Assembly: GCF_934668725.1 (NCBI RefSeq)
Contig: NZ_CAKUOF010000003.1
Span: 62,001 to 126,000, forward strand
Reading direction: 5' to 3'
Length of the DNA: 64,000 nt
Source: an uncultured Dysgonomonas sp.
GTDB taxonomy: Bacteria > Bacteroidota > Bacteroidia > Bacteroidales > Dysgonomonadaceae
Part shown: positions 51,932 through 61,757 of the stretch, in pieces
How positions within the stretch are numbered: position 1 is the stretch's first letter
Layout: every line of letters begins with the position of its first letter
Position numbers and translations under genes: made by a program
Notes under the pieces: generated by a model
Database searches by the model: none
What the model saw: the letters and a program-made list of their open reading frames with translations, nothing else
What the model was told of the DNA's origin: nothing

Positions 51932-52795
51932 ATGAAAGCTAAACTTCTACTCTTACTTTGCATAGCAGGTTGTTCATATTTTGTAAATGCCCAAACAATG
52001 ACTGTGGCAACATACAACATACGCAATGATGCCAATTCGGACGATGCTAAAAACGGAAATGGATGGCAACAACGCCTCCCTGAAGTTTGTAACCTGATAA
52101 AATATCACGACTTTGATATTTTCGGAACACAGGAAGGATTATATCATCAATTGGAGAATATGAAAGAACAATTGCCTGAGATGGACTATATTGGCGTAGG
52201 TCGTGACGATGGTAAGCAAGCAGGAGAATATTCTGCTATATTCTACAAAAAAGATAAGTTTAAGTTACTCGATTCGGGTAACTTCTGGCTGTCAAACAAT
52301 TCATCCAAACCCAATATGGGATGGGATGCCGTATGTATCCGCATCTGTTCGTGGGGTAAATTTAAAGAAAAAACATCCGGAAAAGAATTCTATATGTTCA
52401 ATGTACACACCGACCATGTAGGAGTTAAAGCACGTAAAGAAGGAGCTAAACTTATTCTCGAAAAAATAAAAAAGATAGCAGGAAAAAAACCTGTTATATT
52501 GACCGGAGACTTTAACTCCGACCAAAACAGTGAAAGTTACATGTTATTGAATACGACTAACCAACTTCGCGATTCTTACGAACTGTCTCCTATTAAGTAT
52601 GCTAACAACGGTACTTTCAACTCGTTCAACTTAACCAGAAAAACAGATGAACGTATAGATCATATATTTATCAATAACGATTTTAAAGTGATTCGTTATG
52701 GCATTCTGACCGATATCTATTGGGATAGAAACAGTGTTCCCAGAGTTGCGTCGGATCACTATCCGGTAGCAGCCGAACTTGAATTTAAAAAGTAA
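51932..52795 (+). CDS. Exported endonuclease/exonuclease/phosphatase family hydrolase
   Basis: This 287-aa protein has a signal peptide (MKAKLLLLLCIAGCSYFVNAQ). A Cys within LLCIAGCS could be a lipobox, but the later AQ cleavage looks better. The metal-dependent fold of the EEP superfamily is shown by VATYNIRNDA, DIFGTQEGLYHQLENM, NVHTDH, VILTGDFNSDQNSESY, RIDHIFINNDF and ASDHYPV in order. Substrates could be phosphodiesters of nucleic acids or sphingolipids, or inositol phosphates; it is not readable. It lies 16 bp before pbpC and is probably cotranscribed. Confidence 0.9.
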   Translation: MKAKLLLLLCIAGCSYFVNAQTMTVATYNIRNDANSDDAKNGNGWQQRLPEVCNLIKYHDFDIFGTQEGLYHQLENMKEQLPEMDYIGVGRDDGKQAGEYSAIFYKKDKFKLLDSGNFWLSNNSSKPNMGWDAVCIRICSWGKFKEKTSGKEFYMFNVHTDHVGVKARKEGAKLILEKIKKIAGKKPVILTGDFNSDQNSESYMLLNTTNQLRDSYELSPIKYANNGTFNSFNLTRKTDERIDHIFINNDFKVIRYGILTDIYWDRNSVPRVASDHYPVAAELEFKK

Positions 52796-52811
52796 AGGTT
52801 ATAAACCAGAC

Positions 52812-55181
52812 ATGAAACAGAAGATCAAAGAGTGGATAAGCAGATATAAAACTGCCAAACTTAAATATAAGATAGCCATTCCGGTATGTAGTATTTTAGT
52901 TATCTGGTATATCTTTTGTCTACCTTCCCCACTCTTTGATGTTCCATACAGCACAGTTGTTTCCGATAGAGAAAATGAACTATTGGGAGCACGTATCGCC
53001 AACGATCAGCAATGGCGTTTCCCTTCGGTTGATTCCGTACCCGAAAAATATCGTGTTTGCCTTACACAGTTCGAAGACCAATACTATAAATTTCATTGGG
53101 GAATCAATCCTATATCTCTTTTCAGAGCTATTAAGCAAAATATTACTCAAAAACGTATCGTAAGCGGAGCTAGTACCATTACGATGCAAACAATCCGACT
53201 ATCGAGAAAGGAGAAACGAACTTTCGGCGAAAAGCTTATCGAAATGATATTGGCTACCCGTCTGGAATTTTCCTACTCCAAAGACGAAATAATAAACCTA
53301 TACGCATCACATGCTCCTATGGGAGGCAATGTAGTTGGAATAGAAGCAGCATCGTGGCGTTATTTCGGACATCAACCATCAACATTATCATGGGCTGAAG
53401 CCGCTACTCTGGCTGTATTGCCTAACTCTCCGGCCATAATGCACTTCGGGCGAAACAGGGAAAAGCTCCTCAACAAACGAAATGCCCTACTTAAAAAGCT
53501 AAAAGAAAAGGATATAATTGACAAAATAGACTATGAACTTTCGATAGCCGAGCCACTACCTTTCGAACCTTATCCTTTACCTCAGATTACACCCCACCTT
53601 GTCACCAAAATATACATGGAACAAGGAGGTAAGCATATACGATCTACCATCGATAAACGCCAACAGTTACTTGTCGAAAACATTTTATCGAGATGGAATG
53701 CCGAGTTTGCACAGAATGAAATCAAGAATATAGCAGCAATAGTTATTGACGTTGAAAAAAACGAGATTGTCGCTTATTGTGGCAATGTTAATTTCGACAA
53801 AAGCATCTCAGCCAATCAGGTGGATGTTATTCAAGCACCACGAAGCACAGGAAGTATATTGAAGCCATTTCTCTATTGTGCCATGCTCCAGGATGGGCAA
53901 TTACTACCCAATCAGTTATTAGCTGATATACCAATCAATATAAATGGCTTTAGTCCTAAAAATTTCAGTTTGAATTATGACGGAGCTGCACCAGCATCCG
54001 AAGCATTGGCTCGTTCGTTGAATATTCCTTTTGTTGTATCACTGCGTAAATACGGAATACCTAAATTTTATACTTTATTGAAAGATGCATGTATGACAAC
54101 TTTGTCACGTTCGCCTGATACTTACGGACTTTCGCTTATTCTGGGAGGTGCCGAAGGTAAATTATGGGACATTACCTCGATGTATGCTCATATGGCACAA
54201 TCTTTGAACGATTACAATCGGGAACAGCGTTACTGGAAGTACAAACCGATCTCGTACATCTACAACGAGGACAATAATAAACCGATTGAACGTATTACGA
54301 GACCGCTATTTGAAGCCGGTGCTATCTGGCTGACCTTTGACGCTCTGACGAATGTAAATCGCCCTGAAGAGATTGACTGGAGGTCGATACCATCCATACA
54401 GAAAATTGCATGGAAAACAGGTACAAGTTTTGGGTTTCGCGACGGTTGGGCTGTAGGAGTCAACCCCAAATATGCCGTAGGTGTATGGGTAGGAAATTCT
54501 GACGGAGAAGGTCGTCCGGGATTAACGGGGGCACGAACTGCCGGAATGGTAATGTTCGATATATTCAACTCATTACCTGCCTCCCGTTGGTTTGCTACTC
54601 CGGAAAATGATCTTATAAAAGCCGAAGTGTGCAAAGAAAGTGGTATGCTGACGGGGGTAAATTGCCCAGAAACATCTGCCGACACGATATGGATTACTAA
54701 AAAAGGAACGGAAACCGATGCTTGTAATTTTCATATCAGGATAAATGTATCTGAAGATTATAAATACAGGGTATATGAAAATTGTGCCGGAAACAGAGGC
54801 ATAATACAAACTTCATGGTTTGTATTACCTCCTTCGTGGGAATGGTTCTATAAGGAACAGCATCCATCTTATCAGATGCTACCTCCATTTTCGCCCGAAT
54901 GTATGGATGAAGATCAAACCAAAACAATGGAGTTCATATATCCGTTTGCCAATGGAGCAGTAAGCATACCCAAACAATTGGACGGATCGCCCGGTAAAGT
55001 GGTTTTTGAGTTGGCACATCGCAACCCACAGACCAAAGTATTCTGGCATCTGGACGACACTTATGTAGGCGAAACTCAAAATTTTCACAAAAAAGAATTA
55101 GCCCCTAATCCGGGTAAACACCGTTTAACAGTGGTAGATGAAACAGGCAATTCTCTGGTTCTGAACTTTACTGTAAAATAA
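52812..55181 (+). CDS. pbpC: Bifunctional penicillin-binding protein 1C PbpC
   Basis: This inner-membrane enzyme has a short cytoplasmic N-terminus, one membrane helix at about 22-38, a GT51 transglycosylase domain, a transpeptidase domain and a PBP1C C-terminal domain. GT51 motifs are TQFEDQYYKFHWGI and SGASTITMQTIRLSR. Transpeptidase motifs are RSTGSILKPF (SxxK) and KTGTSFGFRDGWAVG. The C-terminal region has FIYPFANGAVSIPKQLDG. I chose the ATG at 52812 (789 aa), because the upstream start at 52779 overlaps the previous gene. The alpha-2-macroglobulin gene often paired with pbpC is not here. Confidence 0.95.
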   Translation: MKQKIKEWISRYKTAKLKYKIAIPVCSILVIWYIFCLPSPLFDVPYSTVVSDRENELLGARIANDQQWRFPSVDSVPEKYRVCLTQFEDQYYKFHWGINPISLFRAIKQNITQKRIVSGASTITMQTIRLSRKEKRTFGEKLIEMILATRLEFSYSKDEIINLYASHAPMGGNVVGIEAASWRYFGHQPSTLSWAEAATLAVLPNSPAIMHFGRNREKLLNKRNALLKKLKEKDIIDKIDYELSIAEPLPFEPYPLPQITPHLVTKIYMEQGGKHIRSTIDKRQQLLVENILSRWNAEFAQNEIKNIAAIVIDVEKNEIVAYCGNVNFDKSISANQVDVIQAPRSTGSILKPFLYCAMLQDGQLLPNQLLADIPININGFSPKNFSLNYDGAAPASEALARSLNIPFVVSLRKYGIPKFYTLLKDACMTTLSRSPDTYGLSLILGGAEGKLWDITSMYAHMAQSLNDYNREQRYWKYKPISYIYNEDNNKPIERITRPLFEAGAIWLTFDALTNVNRPEEIDWRSIPSIQKIAWKTGTSFGFRDGWAVGVNPKYAVGVWVGNSDGEGRPGLTGARTAGMVMFDIFNSLPASRWFATPENDLIKAEVCKESGMLTGVNCPETSADTIWITKKGTETDACNFHIRINVSEDYKYRVYENCAGNRGIIQTSWFVLPPSWEWFYKEQHPSYQMLPPFSPECMDEDQTKTMEFIYPFANGAVSIPKQLDGSPGKVVFELAHRNPQTKVFWHLDDTYVGETQNFHKKELAPNPGKHRLTVVDETGNSLVLNFTVK

Positions 55182-55259
55182 TTACGTAAGCATGCTTATT
55201 TTGTAATCTATTGAACGAATAAGTAACCTAAAATGTTAATAACATAAACTAAATAAAAT

Positions 55260-56183
55260 ATGGCATTTATTGATTATTACAATGTACTAGGGGTAAAGAA
55301 AGATGCCTCAGCTGATGATATCAAAAAGGCATATCGAAAATTAGCACGCAAATTTCATCCTGATTTGAATCCGGATGATAAAGAGGCACATCAAAAATTT
55401 CAGCAGATAAATGAAGCTAACGAAGTATTAAGCGACCCCGAGAAAAGAAAAAAATACGATACATACGGTGAACACTGGCAACATGGTGAAGAATACGAAA
55501 AAGCCCGCCAGCAACAAGCTCAAAGTGGAGGTTTTGGTGGAGGATTCGGGGGTTTTGGCGGCGGTGCAAGCTATAGTTATTCCGGCGATGACAGCGAATT
55601 TTCGGATTTCTTTGAATCCCTATTCGGAAACAGAGGAGGTGGTGCACGCTCCGGAAGGTCTCACGGATTCAAGGGACAAGACTATACAGCCGAACTGCAT
55701 CTCAGCCTAAAAGATGCTGCGGAAACCCATAAACAGACTCTTGCCGTAAATGGCAAAAATATACGAATAACCGTTCCTGCCGGTATTGCCGACGGACAAG
55801 TTATTAAACTGCCCAAACAAGGTGGGCCAGGAGCAAACGGAGGTCCCGACGGCGACCTGTATATAACATTCGTTATAGCAGAAGATCCTGTATTCAAACG
55901 TGTAGGGAACGATCTGTATGTAAACGAGTCATTAGATCTATACACAGCCGTATTGGGTGGCGAAACCCTTATTGACACTTTGTCGGGAAAAGTCAAACTG
56001 AAAGTTAAACCCGAAACTCAAAACGGAACTAAGGTTCGCTTGAAAGGAAAAGGATTTCCTGTATATAAAAAAGACGGACATTTCGGTGATCTCTACATCA
56101 CTTATAATGTACAAGTACCAACAGGTTTGAATGAGGAGCAAAAAGAACTCTTCAAGAAACTGGCTAGTTATCAATCAAAATGA
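55260..56183 (+). CDS. cbpA: Class B J-domain co-chaperone (CbpA/DnaJ-like)
   Basis: This 307-aa J-domain protein has an N-terminal J domain with HPD in ARKFHPDLN near 33-35. It has a Gly/Phe-rich linker (about 90-130) and two C-terminal substrate-binding beta domains. There is no zinc-finger CxxCxGxG region, so it is class B, as in CbpA. It would stimulate DnaK and help it bind unfolded clients. It is followed eight bases later by a CbpM-like gene, which supports the CbpA assignment over DnaJ. Confidence 0.93.
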   Translation: MAFIDYYNVLGVKKDASADDIKKAYRKLARKFHPDLNPDDKEAHQKFQQINEANEVLSDPEKRKKYDTYGEHWQHGEEYEKARQQQAQSGGFGGGFGGFGGGASYSYSGDDSEFSDFFESLFGNRGGGARSGRSHGFKGQDYTAELHLSLKDAAETHKQTLAVNGKNIRITVPAGIADGQVIKLPKQGGPGANGGPDGDLYITFVIAEDPVFKRVGNDLYVNESLDLYTAVLGGETLIDTLSGKVKLKVKPETQNGTKVRLKGKGFPVYKKDGHFGDLYITYNVQVPTGLNEEQKELFKKLASYQSK

Positions 56184-56190
56184 TATTACG

Positions 56191-56505
56191 ATGAAAACAG
56201 AACTAATTATAATACAAGAATATTGCCGTAACTCACAGGTCGAGCCATCTTTTATTGACTTGTTGGAAAACGAAGGATTAATAGAATTGGAGATCATCGA
56301 AGGTGAACAATATATAAGAGAGTCTCAGTTACCCGATTTGGAACGTTTTGCAAACTGGTATTATGACCTGTCGATCAATATAGAGGGTATAGATGTAATA
56401 CAGAACTTATTGAAAAAGGTACAGACTATGGAGCAAGAACTCTATACTTTACGGAAATTACATTCGGCCCATTTCAATGATGTATGGGAAGATATAGACG
56501 AATAA
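56191..56505 (+). CDS. cbpM: Chaperone modulator CbpM-like protein
   Basis: The start is the ATG at 56191, giving 104 aa. The ORF could extend into cbpA but the upstream part is overlap. The protein has a MerR-like helix-turn-helix fold typical of CbpM (IQEYCRNSQVEPSFIDLLENEGLIELEI), then RESQLPDLERFANWYYDLSINIEGIDVI and a C-terminal helix. In E. coli CbpM binds the J domain of CbpA and blocks it. The position next to cbpA makes the same partner likely. Confidence 0.88.
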   Translation: MKTELIIIQEYCRNSQVEPSFIDLLENEGLIELEIIEGEQYIRESQLPDLERFANWYYDLSINIEGIDVIQNLLKKVQTMEQELYTLRKLHSAHFNDVWEDIDE

Positions 56506-56533
56506 AAAAAGGCATCGATTGATGCCTTTTTTT
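56504..56533. terminator. Intrinsic terminator between cbpM and the downstream membrane protein gene
   Basis: A 13-bp perfect stem (56504-56516 and 56521-56533) with loop GATT has A-runs on one side and T-runs on the other. It can end transcription from both directions. Confidence 0.88.
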
Positions 56534-56554
56534 ATGAAATAGAGGTATAAACCC

Positions 56555-56923
56555 TTAATTCTTATTCGAGAAATATAGTTTTATATTGTCTTCTAAAAAC
56601 AAGATTGCAATTAATACTCCAAATATAACCAGAGTACCAATACCCGGTTCTTTTGATATAACAAAACTGGCAATCCAAGATCCTGCGACCGCCAATATCA
56701 AAAGAAAACGCCCTAAAGCTTTGCCCTTCAACAATAACAAACCTGAAATTAAGATTAGCGGTCCTGCAATAAAATTCTCAATTATAACTTGAGTTATTAA
56801 ATCAGGGTTCTCATCTAAAAAACCTCTTAAGCCAATCAAGCCTAAAGCTCCGGCAACTAACCTGATAACTCCCAGTACTATCAATACTATACTTACAACT
56901 TTTAATGACTTTGGTATATCCAT
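56555..56923 (-). CDS. Small membrane protein, function unknown
   Basis: This 122-aa protein has four hydrophobic helices and a short charged C-terminal end (LYFSNKN). The first helix is near 9-30 (VVSIVLIVLGVIRLVAGALGLIG). A short polar loop (RGFLDENPDLI) follows. The other helices are near 45-65, 70-88 and 95-110. I recognise no family. It lies downstream of the pgpH gene on the same strand, 25 bp away, and could share its transcript. No signal points to a role. Confidence 0.65.
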   Translation of the reverse strand: MDIPKSLKVVSIVLIVLGVIRLVAGALGLIGLRGFLDENPDLITQVIIENFIAGPLILISGLLLLKGKALGRFLLILAVAGSWIASFVISKEPGIGTLVIFGVLIAILFLEDNIKLYFSNKN

Positions 56924-56948
56924 TTTTTTTATTTAGTGTGATTAAAAT

Positions 56949-59030
56949 CTATATGGTTGCTTTTTCTGCTGCATCTTCAATATTTTTCTCAGCTTCTTTA
57001 CTTAACTCCGGATAGGCTATGCGGGAATGATATATGGTCATCAATTTCTCCTTGAATATATTCTTGGAAATTTCAATATCCCTGAAAGTAATAGGCGCAT
57101 TCCTTAATAAGCCATCATGCATTTGAGAGTCCACCAGCCTGTCTACCAAATGAGATATAGACTCTTCGGTATACTCCTTCAAGCTACGGGATGCTGCTTC
57201 TACAGTATCTGCCATCATGAGTATAGCTGTTTCTTTGGTAAATGGGTTAGGACCCGGATACGAGAAATCGGCTTCGCTTACATCCTCATCCGGATGTTCG
57301 TTTTTATAGGAATTATAAAAGTATTTTACTTTTCCCGTTCCATGATGAGTGGCTATAAAGTCTATTATCTGTTGAGGCAAATTATATTTACGGGCAATCT
57401 TTATTCCCTCTGGCACATGGTTAATGATTATTCTTGCACTTTCTTTATAGGAAAGCCCTACATGAGGATTCATTCCCGGAATTTGATTTTCAGTAAAGTA
57501 GGCAGGATTTGTCATTTTACCGATATCATGATATAAAGCTCCTGTACGTACCAGCGGTGCATTTGCTCCGATACGAGTAGCTACCGCGGCCGCCAGATTG
57601 GATACCTGCATAGAGTGTTGAAACGTACCCGGAGCCACTTCCGACAGTTGTTGCAGAAGGGGTTTATTGATGTTGGATAATTCAATCATACTTACTCCCG
57701 AAATAAAACCGAATACTTTTTCGCAGATATAAACCAATAAGTATGCAAACATTACAAACATAAAGTTAATTGCAAAATACAGGAACATCAAAGGATCTAT
57801 CTGCTTAATATCGCCCTTAAGAGCTAAAGTAACACCGATATAAAGAGAGGCATACGTGAGCAAAATAAAGAAAGAAGATTTAATCAATTGTGACCTTTCG
57901 GATAAATCTTTCAAACTAAAAATACACATAAATCCTACAGGGATTTGCAATAAAAGGAATTCCTGAGGAAAGGGCACCATCAACGAACATATAATAGCCG
58001 TTATTAGGTGTGTAAGCATGGCTGTACGAGAATCAATAAAGGTACGTACCATTATTGTTGCCATAGCATACGGAATGATATATACATTGAACCCGACTTT
58101 TATAAATACCCCTGTCAGCACACACAATATAACAATCATTGTCAACATAAAGAGGACATTACGCCTATCGTAATACTCTCTTGGACGGAAGAATATCAGA
58201 TATGTCATGAATGCCATTATAAGTGCGGCAATAAGTATAATATCACCTACCACCATCCAATTCTTACGGGTTCCAGAACCTTCTTTCTGCTCGGTTATTT
58301 TTTGTAAGGAGTTAAGGATATGCACCGTTTTTGATGTTACAATCTCACCTCTATCTATAATTTTCTGCCCCGAAAGAACATTTCCTTCTGCAAAAGGCAC
58401 CTTCATCAACAGTTCGTCTTTTGCTTTTTTTGACAATTCATTATCCGCTATCACATTATCATACAGGTAATTATTTAGATTTAGAGATTGAATAACATAC
58501 AGTTGCAAATTATCCGGAAGATCATTTATTAGTTTTTCGTAAGCCAATTTCGAGGTATAAAACGAATTTACATTGCGAATCGTGGCTACATTATCCTCAT
58601 TAATCAGATACAGTTGCTTTAAATTACTGTCTTCCAGCTTATCATAATCTGTTGCAGAAATCAATCCTGCCTGATAAATCTCCTTCATTTTCCGCTGTAC
58701 ATACTGAATATATGCAGCAGGAGTTTCGGCAGCCTGAGCATCATTCGTAAAAAGAGTTATTGCTCGCTCCGATCTGAATTTATCAACACTGTAATAGGGT
58801 ATATATTCTTTCAGAATACTATCACGCTCTTGTTCAAGCTGTGCTTCGTCCTTATAAATAGGAAAGTCAAAAGGAGCTGTCACAAGTCCATATCTCCAAG
58901 GCTTACCTTCACTTTCATTATAACTTACCTTGCTTTCCCGGGGCGAGAAATAGGCAATAAGTATAATTGCAAATATAAAAAAGGTCGGAGTTGGTATTCT
59001 TAGTTTCTTATTCAAATATCCCATATTCAC
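56949..59030 (-). CDS. PgpH-type membrane HD phosphohydrolase
   Basis: This 693-aa membrane protein has the layout of PgpH c-di-AMP phosphodiesterases. It has an N-terminal membrane helix (16-28) and a large extracytoplasmic 7TMR-HDED domain to about 255. A group of about seven membrane helices spans 260-445, and a C-terminal HD domain follows. The HD motif is at 501-502 in GALYHDIGKMTNPAYFTENQ, preceded by FQHSMQVSNLA (His472) and followed by NHVPEG and HHGTGKVKYFY. The family hydrolyses c-di-AMP to pApA. c-di-AMP is present in some but not all Bacteroidota, so the substrate is an inference. Confidence 0.9.
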   Translation of the reverse strand: MNMGYLNKKLRIPTPTFFIFAIILIAYFSPRESKVSYNESEGKPWRYGLVTAPFDFPIYKDEAQLEQERDSILKEYIPYYSVDKFRSERAITLFTNDAQAAETPAAYIQYVQRKMKEIYQAGLISATDYDKLEDSNLKQLYLINEDNVATIRNVNSFYTSKLAYEKLINDLPDNLQLYVIQSLNLNNYLYDNVIADNELSKKAKDELLMKVPFAEGNVLSGQKIIDRGEIVTSKTVHILNSLQKITEQKEGSGTRKNWMVVGDIILIAALIMAFMTYLIFFRPREYYDRRNVLFMLTMIVILCVLTGVFIKVGFNVYIIPYAMATIMVRTFIDSRTAMLTHLITAIICSLMVPFPQEFLLLQIPVGFMCIFSLKDLSERSQLIKSSFFILLTYASLYIGVTLALKGDIKQIDPLMFLYFAINFMFVMFAYLLVYICEKVFGFISGVSMIELSNINKPLLQQLSEVAPGTFQHSMQVSNLAAAVATRIGANAPLVRTGALYHDIGKMTNPAYFTENQIPGMNPHVGLSYKESARIIINHVPEGIKIARKYNLPQQIIDFIATHHGTGKVKYFYNSYKNEHPDEDVSEADFSYPGPNPFTKETAILMMADTVEAASRSLKEYTEESISHLVDRLVDSQMHDGLLRNAPITFRDIEISKNIFKEKLMTIYHSRIAYPELSKEAEKNIEDAAEKATI

Positions 59031-59144
59031 ACAATTAAGATTTCGAGTTCATTCACAATATTACATTGCTATATGTTGGCATCGACTTAGATAATAACGC
59101 ATATATTACAATGCATACTTATATGTAACTATTTACATGAAGTT

Positions 59145-59861
59145 TTAGTTCAGATTGACTAGAAAATTAAAGTCATCTTTTGATGTCAATTCATAAGGCT
59201 CTTTACCAAATTTAAATATTCGAGCTGAACGATCTCCTATTAATGACAATTTTCCATTCTCAAAATGCAGAATAGTAGACTCTCTCAAGCCCACCACATA
59301 GATATCCGGGTTTTCGATAATAAATTCATTTATTCTCATTTCGCGCGTTTCACCACCATGATTTTCGGGATGAGCATCCAAATAGTGCGGATTCAACTGA
59401 AAAGGGACTAAATTCAATGTATCGAAGCTTAATGGAGCAACAATCGGCATGTCATTGGTCGTTCTTAGAGTAGGACATGCGACATTAGAACCTGCACTCC
59501 ATCCTATATAAGGTGTACCCATATTCACTTTCTCGCGAATAAGGTCTATCAAATCGTTTTCCTGAAGCATCCTAGTTAATTTCCAGGTATTTCCGCCACC
59601 TATCATAATGGCATCAGCGGTACGGATTGCTTCTTTTGCATTCACAAAAGTATGTATTCCTTTCACCTGGATACCTACTTCTTGTAAGCTCTCATTTACT
59701 TTAGCAGCATACTCATCGTAAGAAAAAGTTACTGCTGCATAAGGTATAAACACTATATTGAGAGGTTTATCTCCTAAAAACTGCTTGATTGTTTGTTTCG
59801 GATAGCCCAGATATGGCTCTCCCGGATTAGTTGAATTGCTTAGTAATAATAATTTCATCAT
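59145..59861 (-). CDS. pepE: Dipeptidase E (peptidase S51)
   Basis: This 238-aa cytosolic serine peptidase cleaves aspartyl dipeptides (Asp-Xaa). It is very like the enterobacterial PepE. The catalytic Ser is in IGWSAGSNVACPTLRTTNDMP, and the other catalytic residues lie in LNPHYLDAHPENHGGETREMRI. MIGGGNTWKL gives the oxyanion region. The start is either of two Met (MMKLLLL). It has its own -7 element upstream and stands alone. The window also holds three other predicted peptidases. Confidence 0.95.
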   Translation of the reverse strand: MMKLLLLSNSTNPGEPYLGYPKQTIKQFLGDKPLNIVFIPYAAVTFSYDEYAAKVNESLQEVGIQVKGIHTFVNAKEAIRTADAIMIGGGNTWKLTRMLQENDLIDLIREKVNMGTPYIGWSAGSNVACPTLRTTNDMPIVAPLSFDTLNLVPFQLNPHYLDAHPENHGGETREMRINEFIIENPDIYVVGLRESTILHFENGKLSLIGDRSARIFKFGKEPYELTSKDDFNFLVNLN

Positions 59862-59884
59862 TATAATTATTGGTAATTTCTATA

Positions 59885-59892
59885 CAAATTTA
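59885..59892 (-). promoter_or_regulatory. Bacteroidota -7 element for pepE
   Basis: The minus strand reads TAAATTTG, matching TAnnTTTG, 23 bp before the pepE start. Confidence 0.5.
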
Positions 59893-60012
59893 AATATAAT
59901 ATAGTTGGTGCAGTGTATATTGCATAATAAAGTTTATTGATGCACTTCAATTTAAGCTATCAAAGAGTATACAAACTCATCAGATTAAACTCTTCTAATC
60001 ATTGTTTTTCTA

Positions 60013-60020
60013 TATATTTG
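60013..60020 (+). promoter_or_regulatory. Bacteroidota -7 element for the Dabb-alkD pair
   Basis: TATATTTG matches TAnnTTTG and lies 29 bp before the ATG at 60050. Confidence 0.5.
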
Positions 60021-60049
60021 CTTATTAATTATCCAAAAAACACTAGATA

Positions 60050-60352
60050 ATGGTTAAACATATTGTATTCTGGAAACTAAAAGAGGAAGCTCACGGAAAC
60101 AACAAAGCCACCAATGCTTCATTAATTAAAGAAAAGCTAGAGGCTCTTAACGGTAAAATCGAAGGTCTTGTTAAAGTTGAAGTTGGTATTAATTTTCTTG
60201 AATCAGCAGCCAATTACGACGTAGCACTCTACTCGGAAGTTGCCTCTAAAGAGGCGTTGGATTTTTATCAAAACCACCCTTTACATCAAGCAGTATTGCC
60301 TTTTGTAAAAGAAGCCGTAAATAGTAGAATCGCTGTAGATTACGAAATTTAA
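60050..60352 (+). CDS. Dabb (stress-responsive A/B barrel) domain protein
   Basis: This 100-aa protein consists of a single alpha/beta-barrel Dabb domain. It begins MVKHIVFWKLKEEA, where His4 is the family hallmark, and has YDVALYSEVASKEALDFYQNHPLHQAVLPFV in the second half. Proteins of this type form dimers; most have no known activity. It is followed three bases later by an AlkD-like gene, and the pair is probably an operon. Confidence 0.85.
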   Translation: MVKHIVFWKLKEEAHGNNKATNASLIKEKLEALNGKIEGLVKVEVGINFLESAANYDVALYSEVASKEALDFYQNHPLHQAVLPFVKEAVNSRIAVDYEI

Positions 60353-60355
60353 GAA

Positions 60356-61024
60356 ATGCAGGACGAAATTATCAGAGATATCCGCAAGCGATGCCGTATG
60401 GCTATGAACGGCATTGCTTCGGCAAGTATGAGAGGATACGGGCTTAATTACAAGCTCAACTTTGGAGTATCTATCCAAAAGATTAAAGAGATTGCTGCCC
60501 GTTATGAATCAGATAAAGATTTAGCCGAAACTCTTTGGCTTGACGGCACTCGTGAATTGAAAATATTAGCTACTCTACTCTATCCTACCGAACAGTTTAC
60601 TATTGAAACTGCCAATCGATGGGTTGCACAGATTCCTAATCAAGAAATAAGGGAGCAAATTTGTGTAAACTTGTTTCAAACGACAGACTTTGCCGATGAG
60701 GTAAGTTTAGAGTGGATAAACAGTGAAGATGACAATGTAAGGTCTACAGGATATTGGCTGCTTGTAAGACGTTTACTCACAAAAACATTCAATAATACCA
60801 TACATCTAGATACATTTAAATACATTTGGAAAGATATCTCTTCTGAAAATGTATCGCTAAGAAATGCAGCAACTCTGTTTTTGAAAAATACGGGAAAAGT
60901 TACTCCTCAATTGGCTGATCAAATTCTGGAAAAGGTTACCGTATTTAAAAATTCGGAAAGCCCAATCCAAAAGGAGATATATGATAGCCTGTCATTCGAG
61001 TTTGAGTTTTTCTATGGTAACTAA
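60356..61024 (+). CDS. DNA alkylation repair protein, AlkD-like HEAT-repeat
   Basis: This 222-aa all-helical protein resembles the AlkD family, which removes alkylated bases by a HEAT-repeat DNA glycosylase. Recognised parts are GVSIQKIKEIAARYESDKDLAETLW near 40-63 and LWLDGTRELKILATLLY near 62-78, followed by regular helical pairs. The family has variable catalytic residues and some members may not be glycosylases. It follows the Dabb gene within three bases and its end overlaps the convergent birA gene by four bases. Confidence 0.78.
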   Translation: MQDEIIRDIRKRCRMAMNGIASASMRGYGLNYKLNFGVSIQKIKEIAARYESDKDLAETLWLDGTRELKILATLLYPTEQFTIETANRWVAQIPNQEIREQICVNLFQTTDFADEVSLEWINSEDDNVRSTGYWLLVRRLLTKTFNNTIHLDTFKYIWKDISSENVSLRNAATLFLKNTGKVTPQLADQILEKVTVFKNSESPIQKEIYDSLSFEFEFFYGN

Positions 61025-61752
61025 AGAATATATCGAATCTCTTTAAAGCCAAATTTACGGATTTCGCCTGATTCCAATCTTAAGACTAATAGACCGGAGT
61101 CTTCTACATCGTGTATTTCTGCTGCAAAAGTAGTATCTGCATCTCCAAAAAGGTGAAGTCCCTCTTTTCTAAATAGCGATTGCTTATATCGAGATTTTAT
61201 TATTTCAGGAGATTGTAGTTTCTCATAATAGAACATCAGTCGCCCCAAAACCTGTCTCAATATATCTTTTATATTATAGGAACTACTTGTGATTTGCTTC
61301 AATGATACAGGATTAGGAGCATTGCTTACAAAAGCCGTTTGATTCAGATTAATGCCGACTCCTATAATTACCTTATCTACCTCATCGCCCATAATGTCAT
61401 TTTCGATAAGAATACCTGTTATCTTTTTTTCTTTCCAATAGATATCATTAGGCCATTTTATAGATATATCAGCCGTGTATTTTTCAAGCACATCTTTGAT
61501 AGCCACCGAAATTATCTGAGATACGATAAAAGAACGGTCAGCTTTCAAGCCGGTAGGATACAGAATAGTACTGAACATCAGATTTTCTCCCCTAGCCGAC
61601 TCCCACGAATTGCCCTTCTGTCCTCGTCCGGCAGTTTGAAAATCAGTATAAACCGTACTTCCATTTGGTAACGATTTTACATTACTGAGGTTTTTCATAT
61701 AAAGGCTTGTAGATGTTACTTCTTGCAAAGAAAGTAATAAAGGATTTTTCAT
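61021..61752 (-). CDS. birA: Biotin--[acetyl-CoA-carboxylase] ligase BirA, enzymatic domain only
   Basis: This 243-aa cytosolic ligase activates biotin as biotinyl-AMP and transfers it to the carboxyl carrier protein. The conserved motif is TAGRGQKGNSWES near 41-53, with the substrate-binding KWPNDIYWKEKKITGILIE near 98-116. It has no N-terminal helix-turn-helix, so it is monofunctional and cannot repress as E. coli BirA does. It lies five bases after the second MmcQ-like gene and seems to be the end of a four-gene minus-strand operon starting at yraN. Confidence 0.94.
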   Translation of the reverse strand: MKNPLLLSLQEVTSTSLYMKNLSNVKSLPNGSTVYTDFQTAGRGQKGNSWESARGENLMFSTILYPTGLKADRSFIVSQIISVAIKDVLEKYTADISIKWPNDIYWKEKKITGILIENDIMGDEVDKVIIGVGINLNQTAFVSNAPNPVSLKQITSSSYNIKDILRQVLGRLMFYYEKLQSPEIIKSRYKQSLFRKEGLHLFGDADTTFAAEIHDVEDSGLLVLRLESGEIRKFGFKEIRYIL

Positions 61753-61757
61753 GTATA

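Noticed and set aside
55510..55580. Gly/Phe-rich repeat in cbpA as a DNA repeat element
   Set aside because: It encodes the normal low-complexity linker of J-domain proteins.
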